From: a virus
DNA: 29,546 bases
Virus record (IMG/VR): IMGVR_UViG_3300033148_007417
Span: 1 to 29,546 of that record
Reading direction: 5' to 3' (one strand)
Below are positions 4,991 through 11,693 of the stretch, piece after piece; position 1 is the stretch's first letter, and each line of letters starts with the position of its first letter. A program made the position numbers and the translations under genes. Under the pieces are notes generated by a model. That model saw nothing but the letters and a program-made list of their open reading frames with translations. It was not told the DNA's origin and made no database searches.

Positions 4991-6041
4991 AACAATAAAA
5001 GAAATGAAAGAGAAAGGACAAATTTATGTAAGTGATAAAGGAGAGATTAACCTTACTGAGAAAGGGTTAAAGGAGGGAACGGAATTAGCAAAAGACAGTC
5101 CAGAATACATGAGACAAGTCGCAAAGAAGTTTAAACAAAATCCAACAGATAAAGAAACAGTAAACATAAAGGATTTAAAAGATGAGATTGAGGAAGTAGA
5201 TAATACAAAGTTAAGCATTTATGAAAGAATGAATATACCAGAGAATGATGACCTTAAGAATTATCAGTTGTTTTGTAAATTAACTGAAAAGAATCCCGAG
5301 ATAGATTCTGATATGATATTTAAACTAATGAAAGAAGCGAAATATTTTGAGATTCCAAATAACTTAAATCTTTTATTATTAAATACAAAAAATCCAGTTA
5401 GGAAAGTAAGATTTCCCCATTACCTTTGTTTCTTAGATTTTAACATTGTTGTTTATGATAGAATTTATTGTTCTATTCTCATAACTGATTTATTTTCAAT
5501 AGCTGAGAAATTGAAAAGAAAAGACTTACCAGAGAAAATAGATATTATGGGATATTATCATCATGAAGAAGGCTGGGGTTGGTTTAAAACAGATTTATAT
5601 GCACAATCAAAAAACAAGTATATGAGAAAGATTAAAGAATACATTATGAACTTTGTTGATTTTGTAAACTCAGAGGATGTAAAATTTACATTTAGAGAAA
5701 AGACAGAGAAAAACATTCAAAGGAGAATAGCTAGTGGAAAAGTTCCATTACCATCCCATAATAAAATTAGGGTTGTTGGTTATCTTGCGAGATATTTGAA
5801 TCAATTAGAAGAACAAGAATCGAGAACAAGATTCTCACATAGATTCTGGGTAAGGGGGCATTTTAGGAGATTTTATGATAAACAAAAATATAAGAAGTTA
5901 TATCATGATTTTAAAGAAGGGAAACTAAAAAGATTTGAAGGGAAGAAATACAACATCGATGATGGTTATTTAAGAGTGTGGGTTTATCCTTATATCAAAG
6001 GAGATGGAATCTTGGTAAATCAAAAATATAAATTAAAATAG
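4977..6041 (+). CDS. Conserved phage/plasmid-type protein, 354 aa
   Basis: The C-terminal block SHRFWVRGHFRRF ... LRVWVYPYIKGDG matches a motif I know from conserved hypothetical proteins of phages and plasmids (a W-V-R-G-H-x-R-R core, then a V-x-P-Y-I-K-G strand). The N-terminus (1-80) is charged and helical, with a possible small winged helix (GQIYVSDKGEINLTEKG). The middle is predicted mixed alpha/beta. The HH pair at YYHHEEGW is not an HUH endonuclease motif. It is coupled to the preceding gene by overlap. The biochemical role is not known to me. Confidence 0.6.
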   Translation: MDINKTIKEMKEKGQIYVSDKGEINLTEKGLKEGTELAKDSPEYMRQVAKKFKQNPTDKETVNIKDLKDEIEEVDNTKLSIYERMNIPENDDLKNYQLFCKLTEKNPEIDSDMIFKLMKEAKYFEIPNNLNLLLLNTKNPVRKVRFPHYLCFLDFNIVVYDRIYCSILITDLFSIAEKLKRKDLPEKIDIMGYYHHEEGWGWFKTDLYAQSKNKYMRKIKEYIMNFVDFVNSEDVKFTFREKTEKNIQRRIASGKVPLPSHNKIRVVGYLARYLNQLEEQESRTRFSHRFWVRGHFRRFYDKQKYKKLYHDFKEGKLKRFEGKKYNIDDGYLRVWVYPYIKGDGILVNQKYKLK

Positions 6042-6050
6042 GAGGTTAAA

Positions 6051-6299
6051 ATGAATCCAACAAAAAAAGAAATAGAAGAAGGTTTAAAGCAACTTGTGAA
6101 AATAAAGTTTCTTCAAGAGAAAGATGGAAGATATAAATTTCATCCAAATTATAAGAAAACTTTATTGAAAGGTATTGGAAATTCAACAGAAGAAATTCTA
6201 CTTGGTGCTTTATATAGAGCAGGATATTTCACAGAGTCAAAAACAGAGAAAGAAATATTGATTGTTTGTAATCTATTAACATTAAAATCAAATAAATAA
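6051..6299 (+). CDS. Small winged-helix-like protein, 82 aa
   Basis: AGGAGGT lies seven bases before the ATG. The N-terminal half (KKEIEEGLKQLVKIKFLQEKDGRYKF) reads as a helix, recognition helix and wing, a common archaeal wHTH layout. It may be a DNA-binding regulator. No partner is evident apart from position in the early operon. Confidence 0.5.
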   Translation: MNPTKKEIEEGLKQLVKIKFLQEKDGRYKFHPNYKKTLLKGIGNSTEEILLGALYRAGYFTESKTEKEILIVCNLLTLKSNK

Positions 6300-6318
6300 A
6301 TCATGGAGGTTAAAGAAA

Positions 6319-6543
6319 ATGGAAAAAATAAAAGCAGATGTTAGTGCAAATTATGATGATAGAGATATAACTGGAGATAGCATAGATGTAAATTTCTCAA
6401 GTGATGGAGAAATGAATAACAATATTTGGTTTAATATATCTATCAGTAATAAGAGAGAAGATGATTACATAACTGTGGCTATGAAAATAGAAGATATATT
6501 AGAAGCTATTGGAAAGGCAGTAAGTAATGAGAAAGAGGAATAA
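6319..6543 (+). CDS. 74-aa acidic hypothetical protein
   Basis: GGAGG precedes the ATG at 6305-6309. The product is acidic with alternating strand-like stretches (IDVNFSS, IWFNISISN, YITVAMKI) and a C-terminal helix (IEDILEAIGKAV). I recognise no family. It lies in a tight run of small genes. Confidence 0.6.
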   Translation: MEKIKADVSANYDDRDITGDSIDVNFSSDGEMNNNIWFNISISNKREDDYITVAMKIEDILEAIGKAVSNEKEE

Positions 6544-6696
6544 ATGTCGCAAATGCACAATAAAATGCCAATAGCAAAAAGAACTGGAAGAAAACTGAGA
6601 GCGGAACAGAGAAAAAGAAAAGAATTTGATAAGATTAGAATGAAAAAGAAACAGATTGAATTTTATTTAAATAGACACAAAACATTTGAAAAATGA
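6544..6696 (+). CDS. 50-aa very basic protein
   Basis: The ATG directly follows the previous stop. About two fifths of residues are Lys or Arg (KRTGRKLRAEQRKRKEF), predicted as one long basic helix. It may bind nucleic acid. The stop overlaps the next start. No family is recognised. Confidence 0.5.
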   Translation: MSQMHNKMPIAKRTGRKLRAEQRKRKEFDKIRMKKKQIEFYLNRHKTFEK

Positions 6697-6863
6697 CAGA
6701 AGAAGAATTAACACATTGTAATGGATGTCATTGTATGACAAAATCAATTAGAAAAAGCAGGGCTAATTTCATTTGTGGAAAATGTGGATATTGTAAAACT
6801 CTTGGGGATGTTTATCAGTATGAATTAAAAGAGAGATTAAGACACAATTCCAAAAAAGTATGA
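6693..6863 (+). CDS. Mini zinc-ribbon protein, 56 aa
   Basis: The cysteines C9, C12, C14 and C28, C31, C34 form two CxxC-type knuckles (HCNGCHC and CGKCGYC), a compact zinc ribbon with a basic helical tail. It is coupled by ATGA overlaps on both sides. It is one of about ten such proteins here. Confidence 0.65.
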   Translation: MTEEELTHCNGCHCMTKSIRKSRANFICGKCGYCKTLGDVYQYELKERLRHNSKKV

Positions 6864-6889
6864 CAATTAAATTAACCAGGAGGTATAAA

Positions 6890-7099
6890 ATGAAAGAACA
6901 AGAATATCAATGGTGGAAACATTTTTGGGAAAAGATGGGATTAATAACTCTTATCGCAGGACTTAATGGTTCTGTTATTTGGAATGTTATTGGGAGTCAT
7001 TGGATCAATGGATTAGGAACTGGGTTTCTATTTATCTTTGGAGTTTTTATTTATGGTTTTCCAGAAATAGCAATCCAAATATTTAATAAGAAAAAATAG
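6890..7099 (+). CDS. Two-pass membrane protein, 69 aa
   Basis: The Trp-rich N-terminus (YQWWKHFWEKMG) leads into a first membrane stretch (about 20-38), then a second (about 44-64), ending in a Lys-rich cytoplasmic tail. ATG 6890 is chosen over 6860 because AGGAGGT sits at 6878-6884. Small two-helix proteins of this kind can be holin-like or membrane anchors; nothing here decides between these. Confidence 0.55.
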   Translation: MKEQEYQWWKHFWEKMGLITLIAGLNGSVIWNVIGSHWINGLGTGFLFIFGVFIYGFPEIAIQIFNKKK

Positions 7100-7159
7100 A
7101 CACAATAGCAAAGTATTATGTAAAAGAGAAAATTTTAACAAAGAGATTAAGATTTAATG

Positions 7160-7181
7160 ATGACATAAATGTATGACATAA
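7160..7181. repeat. Direct repeat ATGACATAA x2 upstream of the ParB promoter
   Basis: Copies lie at 7160-7168 and 7173-7181, spaced 13 bases apart, 20 bases upstream of the TATA box. This is a possible binding site for the ParB-like protein or another regulator. Confidence 0.4.
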
Positions 7182-7200
7182 TATCTACAAAACACATATA

Positions 7201-7208
7201 TTTATAAA
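7201..7208 (+). promoter_or_regulatory. TATA box TTTATAAA for the parB operon
   Basis: The box is followed by five ACT triplets, and ATG 7230 is 21 bases after its end, so the message should be leaderless. A similar triplet run (ATA) separates box and start before 12810. Confidence 0.75.
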
Positions 7209-7229
7209 CTACTACTACTACTAATTATT

Positions 7230-8117
7230 ATGGAACTAAAAGAAATTGATGTTGATAAGGTTAAGCCAAACCCTATGCAACCACGAGAACATTTTGATAG
7301 AGAAAAATTAAAGGAACTTTCTGATAGTATTAAAGAACTTGGATTAATCAACCCTATTACTGTTAGAAAGAAAGGGAATCAATATGAGATTGTTGCTGGG
7401 GAGAGGAGATGGAAAGCACATCAAATTGCTAAGAAGAAAAAGATACTTGCTATTGATAAAGAATATAAAAATGAAGGACAGGTTGCTATTGAAAGTTTAG
7501 TCGAGAATGTTCAGAGAACAGATTTAGAACCAGAAGAAATAGGTAAGTTCCTAAAATTAATAAAAGATTTTTATAATTGTAAGACAGACACAGAATTATC
7601 AAATATAGTAAAAATAGATAAAAGAAGAATTGGGGAATTTGTCCGTTTGACGGACACTCCAAAGGAATTAAGAAAAGCAATTAAAGAAAAGAAATTACCT
7701 TATAGTGCTGTTGCTGAAAAAATTTTACAATTACCAAAGGAAAAACAAAAAGAGATTGGAAAAATCGCTTTAAGTGGAGAAGGGATTGGAAAAGAGGATG
7801 TTAAATCAATCGTTCAGGAGATAAAAAGGGAAGAACTCTATGGAGATTCAGAACAACCAACAGAATATGAAAGAACTGCAAGAGATGTTAATTCTGAATT
7901 AAACGATTGGTTTTCAAATGGAACTTATTTGATAAATGAATTAGTAAAAGATATGAATATAAATGATTTAGAAAAAGAAGATAAGGATCAGTTAGTTACA
8001 TCAATTGGTGTTTTAATTTTTAATACTCTACCAAAATTAACTAATGTCTTAGTGAAGGCAGGAGCTAAAGTAGATGTTAAAATTTTAGAGTTGATGAAAA
8101 AGACTAAGAAAAAATGA
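7230..8117 (+). CDS. ParB-like DNA-binding protein, 295 aa
   Basis: The ParB N-terminal domain is clear: GERRWKAHQ (57-65) is the conserved arginine/CTP-binding box and ENVQRTDLEPEE (92-103) the second box. A helix-turn-helix follows (about 117-140, IVKIDKRRIGEFVRL). The C-terminal 100 residues are helical and would dimerise. ParB proteins bind parS sites and slide as CTP-dependent clamps. No ParA is encoded in this genome, so it may use a host ATPase or act as a regulator. The leaderless start is set by the TATA box. The stop overlaps the next start (ATGA). Confidence 0.85.
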   Translation: MELKEIDVDKVKPNPMQPREHFDREKLKELSDSIKELGLINPITVRKKGNQYEIVAGERRWKAHQIAKKKKILAIDKEYKNEGQVAIESLVENVQRTDLEPEEIGKFLKLIKDFYNCKTDTELSNIVKIDKRRIGEFVRLTDTPKELRKAIKEKKLPYSAVAEKILQLPKEKQKEIGKIALSGEGIGKEDVKSIVQEIKREELYGDSEQPTEYERTARDVNSELNDWFSNGTYLINELVKDMNINDLEKEDKDQLVTSIGVLIFNTLPKLTNVLVKAGAKVDVKILELMKKTKKK

Positions 8118-8632
8118 GAACTTTTTGGGATTCAATGTTAGGAACAGGAAAACCTAATGCTTTTAGAAAAGAGGCACAAAAACAAATCCAAGATCATACT
8201 TATATTAAAATAAAAAATTATGGGAGAACTAAATGGATTAAGATTTCTGAGATAGTAGAATATTGTTTGAAGAGTAAAGCTTATGATTTCAAACAACCAA
8301 CAGTTAGTAATTGGTTTAAAGTTGCTGGAATGAAAGCAAAGGTTTCTTGGGCAACACATCAATTAAGAAAATTAGGATACCCCATCATTGCTGGTGGAGG
8401 AAGAAAAGGGTATAGGTATGCTGATGAATTTTGTGATGATGTTGTAGAAATTTGGCAAGATAGAAATAGATTATGGAGAAGAGAAGATTTAAATGTTGAT
8501 AAAGAAAGAGCAAGTGATTTGAGATTATTACAAAAAGTTATTGATAAGATGAAAGATAAAGAGAAAAAGAAAAAATTAATGGTTGTTCAACAACAATATC
8601 AAAAGAAGAGAAAGAAAAATGAAGAAGATTAA
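8114..8632 (+). CDS. Helix-turn-helix DNA-binding protein, 172 aa
   Basis: It is coupled to the parB-like gene. Residues 40-75 (IKISEIVEYCLKSK ... PTVSNWFKVAGMKA) read as a helix-turn-helix with a recognition helix, and 80-105 (HQLRKLGYPIIAGGGRKGYRY) as a second wing-like unit. The C-terminus (125-172) is a highly charged Lys-rich coiled stretch. It probably binds DNA together with, or as the partner of, the ParB-like protein. Confidence 0.6.
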   Translation: MRTFWDSMLGTGKPNAFRKEAQKQIQDHTYIKIKNYGRTKWIKISEIVEYCLKSKAYDFKQPTVSNWFKVAGMKAKVSWATHQLRKLGYPIIAGGGRKGYRYADEFCDDVVEIWQDRNRLWRREDLNVDKERASDLRLLQKVIDKMKDKEKKKKLMVVQQQYQKKRKKNEED

Positions 8633-8753
8633 ATGTCCAAACTGCGATTATGAATGGGAATCTAAATCTAAATTAAATTCTATAACTTGTCCTAATTGTC
8701 AGAGAAAGTTTGAAAGGAAAGAAGATGCTAAAATTACCAAAGATAATAACTAA
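8619..8753 (+). CDS. Mini zinc-ribbon protein, 44 aa
   Basis: CPNCDYEW and CPNCQRKF form a standard two-knuckle zinc ribbon (C6/C9 and C24/C27). It overlaps both the wHTH gene upstream (14 bases) and the recombinase downstream (29 bases). Confidence 0.65.
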   Translation: MKKIKCPNCDYEWESKSKLNSITCPNCQRKFERKEDAKITKDNN

Positions 8754-9264
8754 AGAAGAATATGAAAAACTATTCAAAGCAGTTCAAAAATCAAAACATA
8801 AAAAAAGGAAACAATATCTTCTAGCAGTTGTTCTTGCAGCAGAAGCAGGACTTAGGATTTCTGAAATCTTAGGATATGAAAGAAAGAAAGGAGAACCAAT
8901 TAAACCATTAACAAAAGAACAAGTTGATCTTCAGGGACATAGAATCCAAATCAAGTTTGCTAAAAATAAAAAGGATAGAGTTGTTCCTTGTCCTAAAAAA
9001 GTTAATGAAAATGCAGTTAAACTTCTTCCATTAAAAATTAAAAGAAGAGCATTGCAAAGATACATAACTCAATTAGGTTGGGATGTTTTAGGAAAAGGAA
9101 TTTCATTTCATACTCTTAGACATTATTTTGGAACTCAATGTGCTGAAACAATGCAATTACATCAAGTTCAAGTTCTTATGGGACATAGCAACCTAGCAAC
9201 AACAGGAATTTATCTTCATGCTAATCCAACTAAAGCAATAGAAGCTGCAAGGGAGGTTTTTTGA
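8725..9264 (+). CDS. Compact tyrosine recombinase (integrase/Xer-like), 179 aa
   Basis: All catalytic residues are visible: R44 in AGLRISE, a Lys in the beta-hairpin (about 80-83, KNKKDRV), H129 and R132 in HTLRH, H154 in GHSNLATT and the nucleophile Y163 in GIYLH. The usual N-terminal core-binding domain is missing, because only about 40 residues precede the first Arg. ATG 8725 follows AAGGA. It could resolve multimers, integrate the element or invert a segment. No tRNA-derived attachment site is seen; the hairpin at 219-260 is one candidate core. Confidence 0.9.
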   Translation: MLKLPKIITKEEYEKLFKAVQKSKHKKRKQYLLAVVLAAEAGLRISEILGYERKKGEPIKPLTKEQVDLQGHRIQIKFAKNKKDRVVPCPKKVNENAVKLLPLKIKRRALQRYITQLGWDVLGKGISFHTLRHYFGTQCAETMQLHQVQVLMGHSNLATTGIYLHANPTKAIEAAREVF

Positions 9265-9265
9265 A

Positions 9266-9565
9266 ATGGGTTGGTTTAAAGAATTTTTTAAAACAGAAGA
9301 TGAAGAAGAAAAGATAGAAAAATATGAAGCTAAGGTATTTTGCATGAATTGTAAACATCAAGGAAAGGTGTCTATAATAAAGGGAGATTCTATTAAAGAA
9401 AGTTTAAGGAAAATTAGTTGTTCTAATTGTGGTTTGAAAGAATTTGTGCCTTATAGTCTAAATATACATTTTGAAGAAGGTTTAACTCCAGTTCAAGTAG
9501 AAGAATTAATAGATTGGATTAATGTAGATGAAAATTTTAAAGGGAAATATACTCAGAAAAAATGA
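9266..9565 (+). CDS. Zinc-ribbon protein, 99 aa
   Basis: After an acidic helical N-terminus, CMNC and CSNC knuckles 24 residues apart (in VFCMNCKHQG and ISCSNCGLKEF) form a zinc ribbon, followed by a helical end (LTPVQVEELIDWI). It lies one base after the recombinase stop and is coupled to the next gene. Function unknown. Confidence 0.6.
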   Translation: MGWFKEFFKTEDEEEKIEKYEAKVFCMNCKHQGKVSIIKGDSIKESLRKISCSNCGLKEFVPYSLNIHFEEGLTPVQVEELIDWINVDENFKGKYTQKK

Positions 9566-9759
9566 CATCAAAGAAAACAATTGTGAAAAATAAGAAAGGA
9601 TTTATAAAAGTTGATGTAAAGAGGGATGTTTGTTTTATTTTAGCTTTAGCTTTCGCTTTAGTAATTTTAAGAATGTTTATTGGTTTAGGGAATATAATAA
9701 TTGCAATGGGAATAGTAATAATCTATTTACAAATAAATGCTTTAAGAGGACAAAAATGA
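9562..9759 (+). CDS. Small membrane protein, 65 aa
   Basis: A basic N-terminus (1-20) precedes two close hydrophobic stretches (about 24-40 and 42-58), probably a helical hairpin. The start overlaps the upstream stop (ATGA). Its opening bases (ATGACATCAAAGA) are repeated at 9757, at the start of the structured stretch. Confidence 0.55.
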   Translation: MTSKKTIVKNKKGFIKVDVKRDVCFILALAFALVILRMFIGLGNIIIAMGIVIIYLQINALRGQK

Positions 9760-9783
9760 CATCAAAGACTAATATTATGTTAA

Positions 9784-9888
9784 ACCCTCACTTAGAGGGT
9801 ATCATGCTCATGGGGTGGGTCGTTATAACCGTCAACGAATGCGTGAAAGCCGTAGTCCCCCTGTGTCAAAAACACCGGGAATGCCGGT
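9784..9888 (+). ncRNA. GC-rich structured RNA candidate
   Basis: This stretch is clearly richer in G+C than its neighbours and holds a row of stems: ACCCTC/GAGGGT (9784-9800), GGGG/CCCC (9812-9815 with 9857-9860) enclosing TCGTT/AACGA (9820-9824, 9834-9838), then GTGT/ACAC (9863-9875) and ACCGG/CCGGT (9874-9888). A 44-codon frame (9757-9890) passes through it but has unusual codons for this genome. It lies directly before the 9901 gene, so it may be a leader element or a free RNA. Confidence 0.45.
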
Positions 9889-9931
9889 AAAAACAAGAAA
9901 ATGGAAGAAGAATTTAATTTAAGTGAGAAAA
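9866..9931 (+). repeat. Leader repeat, copy 1
   Basis: TCAAAAACACC, then GGAATGCCGG, then TAAAAACAAGAAA leads to ATG 9901, followed by an almost identical first ten codons. The block recurs at 10209-10274 with only a few changes. Copy 1 keeps a perfect ACCGG/CCGGT hairpin 12 bases before the ATG. Confidence 0.8.
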
Positions 9932-10089
9932 TAGATGTATTTACAAATCAAGGGAGTATGGTTTTTGTTAAAGACATCAAAGAATTTATTAAGAGGTTGA
10001 AAGAGGAACTATGTGGTGCTATTAAACCATACAATAGAAATGGAATGGTAAGAATTTTAGATAAATTAGCAGGGAAAAAATTAATATGA
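9901..10089 (+). CDS. EFNLSEK family protein, 62 aa (paralogue 1)
   Basis: It starts MEEEFNLSEK, has a middle DIKEFIKRLKEE helix and ends in LDKLAGKKLI. The paralogue at 10244 shares all three blocks. I know this style of small protein from metagenomic phage-like elements; the function is unknown. The leader carries a conserved hairpin instead of a Shine-Dalgarno. Confidence 0.65.
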   Translation: MEEEFNLSEKIDVFTNQGSMVFVKDIKEFIKRLKEELCGAIKPYNRNGMVRILDKLAGKKLI

Positions 10090-10190
10090 CAAAAAAAGGA
10101 TACAACCGCCTAATGCAAGTTGCTATTTTAGCCAAATATTGTGCTTATAGATATGATAGAGTTATAAGTAAATTCCATTATAACTTATAG
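10086..10190 (+). CDS. 34-aa basic ORF
   Basis: The ATGA overlap with the preceding gene gives the start. The product is basic and Tyr-rich (KYCAYRYDRVISKFHYN). Its segment CCTAATGC..GTTG (10109-10122) recurs at the start of the 10522 gene, so it may be a remnant of the same duplication. Low certainty. Confidence 0.35.
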   Translation: MTKKGYNRLMQVAILAKYCAYRYDRVISKFHYNL

Positions 10191-10208
10191 ATGATGAAGA
10201 ACACCTAA

Positions 10209-10274
10209 TCAAAAACACCAGGAATGCCGGTAAAAACAAGAAAATGGAAAAAGAATTTAATTTAAGTGAGAAAA
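10209..10274 (+). repeat. Leader repeat, copy 2
   Basis: This is a near copy of 9866-9931, covering the 35-base leader and the first ten codons of the 10244 gene. One base change (CCAGG for CCGGG) weakens the hairpin seen in copy 1. Confidence 0.8.
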
Positions 10275-10522
10275 GAAGATTTGCATGTCCTATACAATCT
10301 ACAAAGCATCCCTTTTATGATAACAAAGCGCCTTTCTACCCAGAAGAAGACATAAAAGAATTTATTAAGTTGTTGAAAGATAAACCTAAAACAACTCAAG
10401 AGATTTTTGATAAAGTTAGAGAAATTAAAGCAAAAGGAAATTGGATAGAAAGTCCATTTAGACAATTAAGATGGATTCCAATAGGAAAAATAGATAAATT
10501 AGCAGGAGAGAAGTTCTCCTAA
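10244..10522 (+). CDS. EFNLSEK family protein, 92 aa (paralogue 2)
   Basis: It begins MEKEFNLSEK, shares EDIKEFIKLLKDK and KIDKLAGEKFS with paralogue 1, and carries about 30 extra residues in the middle (FDKVREIKAKGNWIE). Leader and N-terminus are near-identical to copy 1 while the rest has diverged, pointing to a duplication with later selection on the 5' part. Function unknown. Confidence 0.65.
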   Translation: MEKEFNLSEKRRFACPIQSTKHPFYDNKAPFYPEEDIKEFIKLLKDKPKTTQEIFDKVREIKAKGNWIESPFRQLRWIPIGKIDKLAGEKFS

Positions 10523-10719
10523 TGCGGGTTGTACGAACAATGGAAATAAAAAAACATTTAGTATGGGATACTGACACAAAGAAATGGATTAACTGCATAA
10601 AAGAACAAGATATTTGGGAATCTATTGATGAAAGAGTAGCTTGGTTAGAAGAACACCAACCACCAGAATATAAGGGATTTATTGCAGAATTAGGCGAACT
10701 AAAGACAAAGTTCGTATAA
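10522..10719 (+). CDS. 65-aa hypothetical protein
   Basis: It is coupled to the preceding stop (TAATG); GGAGAG lies about 12 bases upstream, and ATG 10540 is an alternative start. The product is Trp-rich and charged (LVWDTDTKKWINCIKE ... AWLEEHQPPEYK). No family is recognised. Confidence 0.5.
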   Translation: MRVVRTMEIKKHLVWDTDTKKWINCIKEQDIWESIDERVAWLEEHQPPEYKGFIAELGELKTKFV

Positions 10720-10735
10720 TAAGCTTATAAGAACT

Positions 10736-10870
10736 ATGGTAAGAAATACAGTAATAGGTTATAAAGCCTATCAAGAATTACAGAAAGAATTAGAACACTA
10801 CAAGAGGAAATGTGAGGAATATGCTAAATTGCTCATGAAATCAAAAAAACATGAAAACAATAAAACATGA
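10736..10870 (+). CDS. 44-aa charged helical protein
   Basis: The chain is basic and helical (YQELQKELEHYKRKCEEY), a likely coiled coil. It overlaps the beta-helix gene by 20 bases. No clear ribosome site is present. Function unknown. Confidence 0.45.
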   Translation: MVRNTVIGYKAYQELQKELEHYKRKCEEYAKLLMKSKKHENNKT

Positions 10871-11207
10871 TTTAATATTGAAAGAAGATACAACTTTTAA
10901 TGAAAGTATAAAAGTAGAAGGAGATATAAAAGGATATTATAATTTAAAAGTTAAAGGTGACATTAATTGTTTGAACATTGATTGTAATAACATTAATTGT
11001 AATAACATTAATTGTAGGAACATTAATTGTTGGAACATTGATTGTGGGAACATTAATTGTGGGAACATTAATTGTGGGAACATTGATTGTGTGAACATTA
11101 ATTGTAGAGCCATTATTTTCTGTGATAAAATTAAATGTAAAGAAGAAGTTAAAGCAAAAAAACTTATCAAAAATAGATTTGAATTAGAACAAAAGGTTTG
11201 GAAATGA
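10851..11207 (+). CDS. Cys-ladder pentapeptide-type beta-helix protein, 118 aa
   Basis: About ten consecutive five-residue units of the form xNI[ND]C (residues about 38-92) follow an N-terminal strand pattern (FNESIKVEGDIKGYYNLKVKGDI). Pentapeptide repeats fold as a right-handed square beta-helix; here Ile replaces the usual Leu/Phe core and Cys recurs once per coil face, stacking into a ladder. Related phage proteins exist with unknown role. Known pentapeptide proteins can mimic DNA and act on gyrase, but nothing here shows that. The DNA repeat (15 bases per unit) is prone to copy-number change. Confidence 0.7.
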   Translation: MKTIKHDLILKEDTTFNESIKVEGDIKGYYNLKVKGDINCLNIDCNNINCNNINCRNINCWNIDCGNINCGNINCGNIDCVNINCRAIIFCDKIKCKEEVKAKKLIKNRFELEQKVWK

Positions 11208-11431
11208 GTTTTAAATCAATAAAAGAAGAAAAACTATTAGCATATCAAAGAGGATATGAAGCAGGATTAAAAATTAAATATGGTAGAACCCCTAATGAAA
11301 GATTAAGGAAGTTCAAAGAAAAATGGAAGAAAGATGTGTTAGAGTTAATTGATGAATTAAAAGGTAAATGTCCTGAATGCACAAGTGGTGGATTGCATGC
11401 AGAAGAACTAAAAGCAAGGATAAAAGGATAA
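11204..11431 (+). CDS. 75-aa protein with CxxC and His
   Basis: The start overlaps the previous stop (ATGA). The product is helical and basic, with a late CPECTSGGLH motif that could hold a metal as half of a site, perhaps in a dimer. No family is recognised. Confidence 0.55.
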   Translation: MSFKSIKEEKLLAYQRGYEAGLKIKYGRTPNERLRKFKEKWKKDVLELIDELKGKCPECTSGGLHAEELKARIKG

Positions 11432-11628
11432 TGAAAAAGACACAAACCAAACCAAAAGTGCAAGGAAAATCATTAAAATTTAAAATATTTGTTGGAGTGA
11501 TGGTTTTTTTGATGATATTTATAATAGGAATTGTTCAACCAGAGTTTACTGGTTCTAACCCTCAATTTATTGTTATATTTATTATCTCTTTAATCTGTGG
11601 GATTGTTGGAGGTGCTGTTATGCAATGA
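11431..11628 (+). CDS. Two-pass membrane protein, 65 aa
   Basis: A basic N-terminus (1-18) is followed by hydrophobic helices at about 19-36 and 44-64 with a short loop (VQPEFTGSNPQ) outside. ATG 11431 shares a base with the upstream stop (TAATG). The frame is also open upstream to 11377, but there it only shadows the preceding gene. Function unknown. Confidence 0.6.
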   Translation: MKKTQTKPKVQGKSLKFKIFVGVMVFLMIFIIGIVQPEFTGSNPQFIVIFIISLICGIVGGAVMQ

Positions 11629-11650
11629 CATCTAATCAACTAAGATGTCA
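11626..11650. repeat. Inverted repeat TGACATCT...AGATGTCA
   Basis: A perfect 8-bp inverted repeat with a 9-base loop begins at the stop of the 11431 gene. There is no T-run. It may be a weak RNA end or a protein site. A 14-codon ORF (11652-11696) lies between it and the next gene; I do not call it a gene. Confidence 0.45.
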
Positions 11651-11693
11651 AAATGAAATGTAAAGATTTAGAAAAATACTTTAGAGAGTTAGG

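Noticed and set aside
4977-6041. HUH rolling-circle Rep, because of the HH pair in YYHHEEGW
   Set aside because: The two His are adjacent, not separated by a hydrophobic residue, and no nearby Tyr-x3-Lys motif fits. The C-terminal motif points to another phage family.
9630-9890. 86-codon ORF crossing the 9562 gene and the GC-rich island
   Set aside because: Its first half is a frame shadow of the 9562 membrane protein, and its second half runs through paired stems with codons unusual for this genome. Only an ATG at 9757 could give a 44-aa product, which I consider less likely than a structured RNA.
10937-11170. Minus-strand 77-codon ORF with MFPQL repeats
   Set aside because: It is the antisense reading of the pentapeptide-type repeat gene; the repeat arises from the coding strand.
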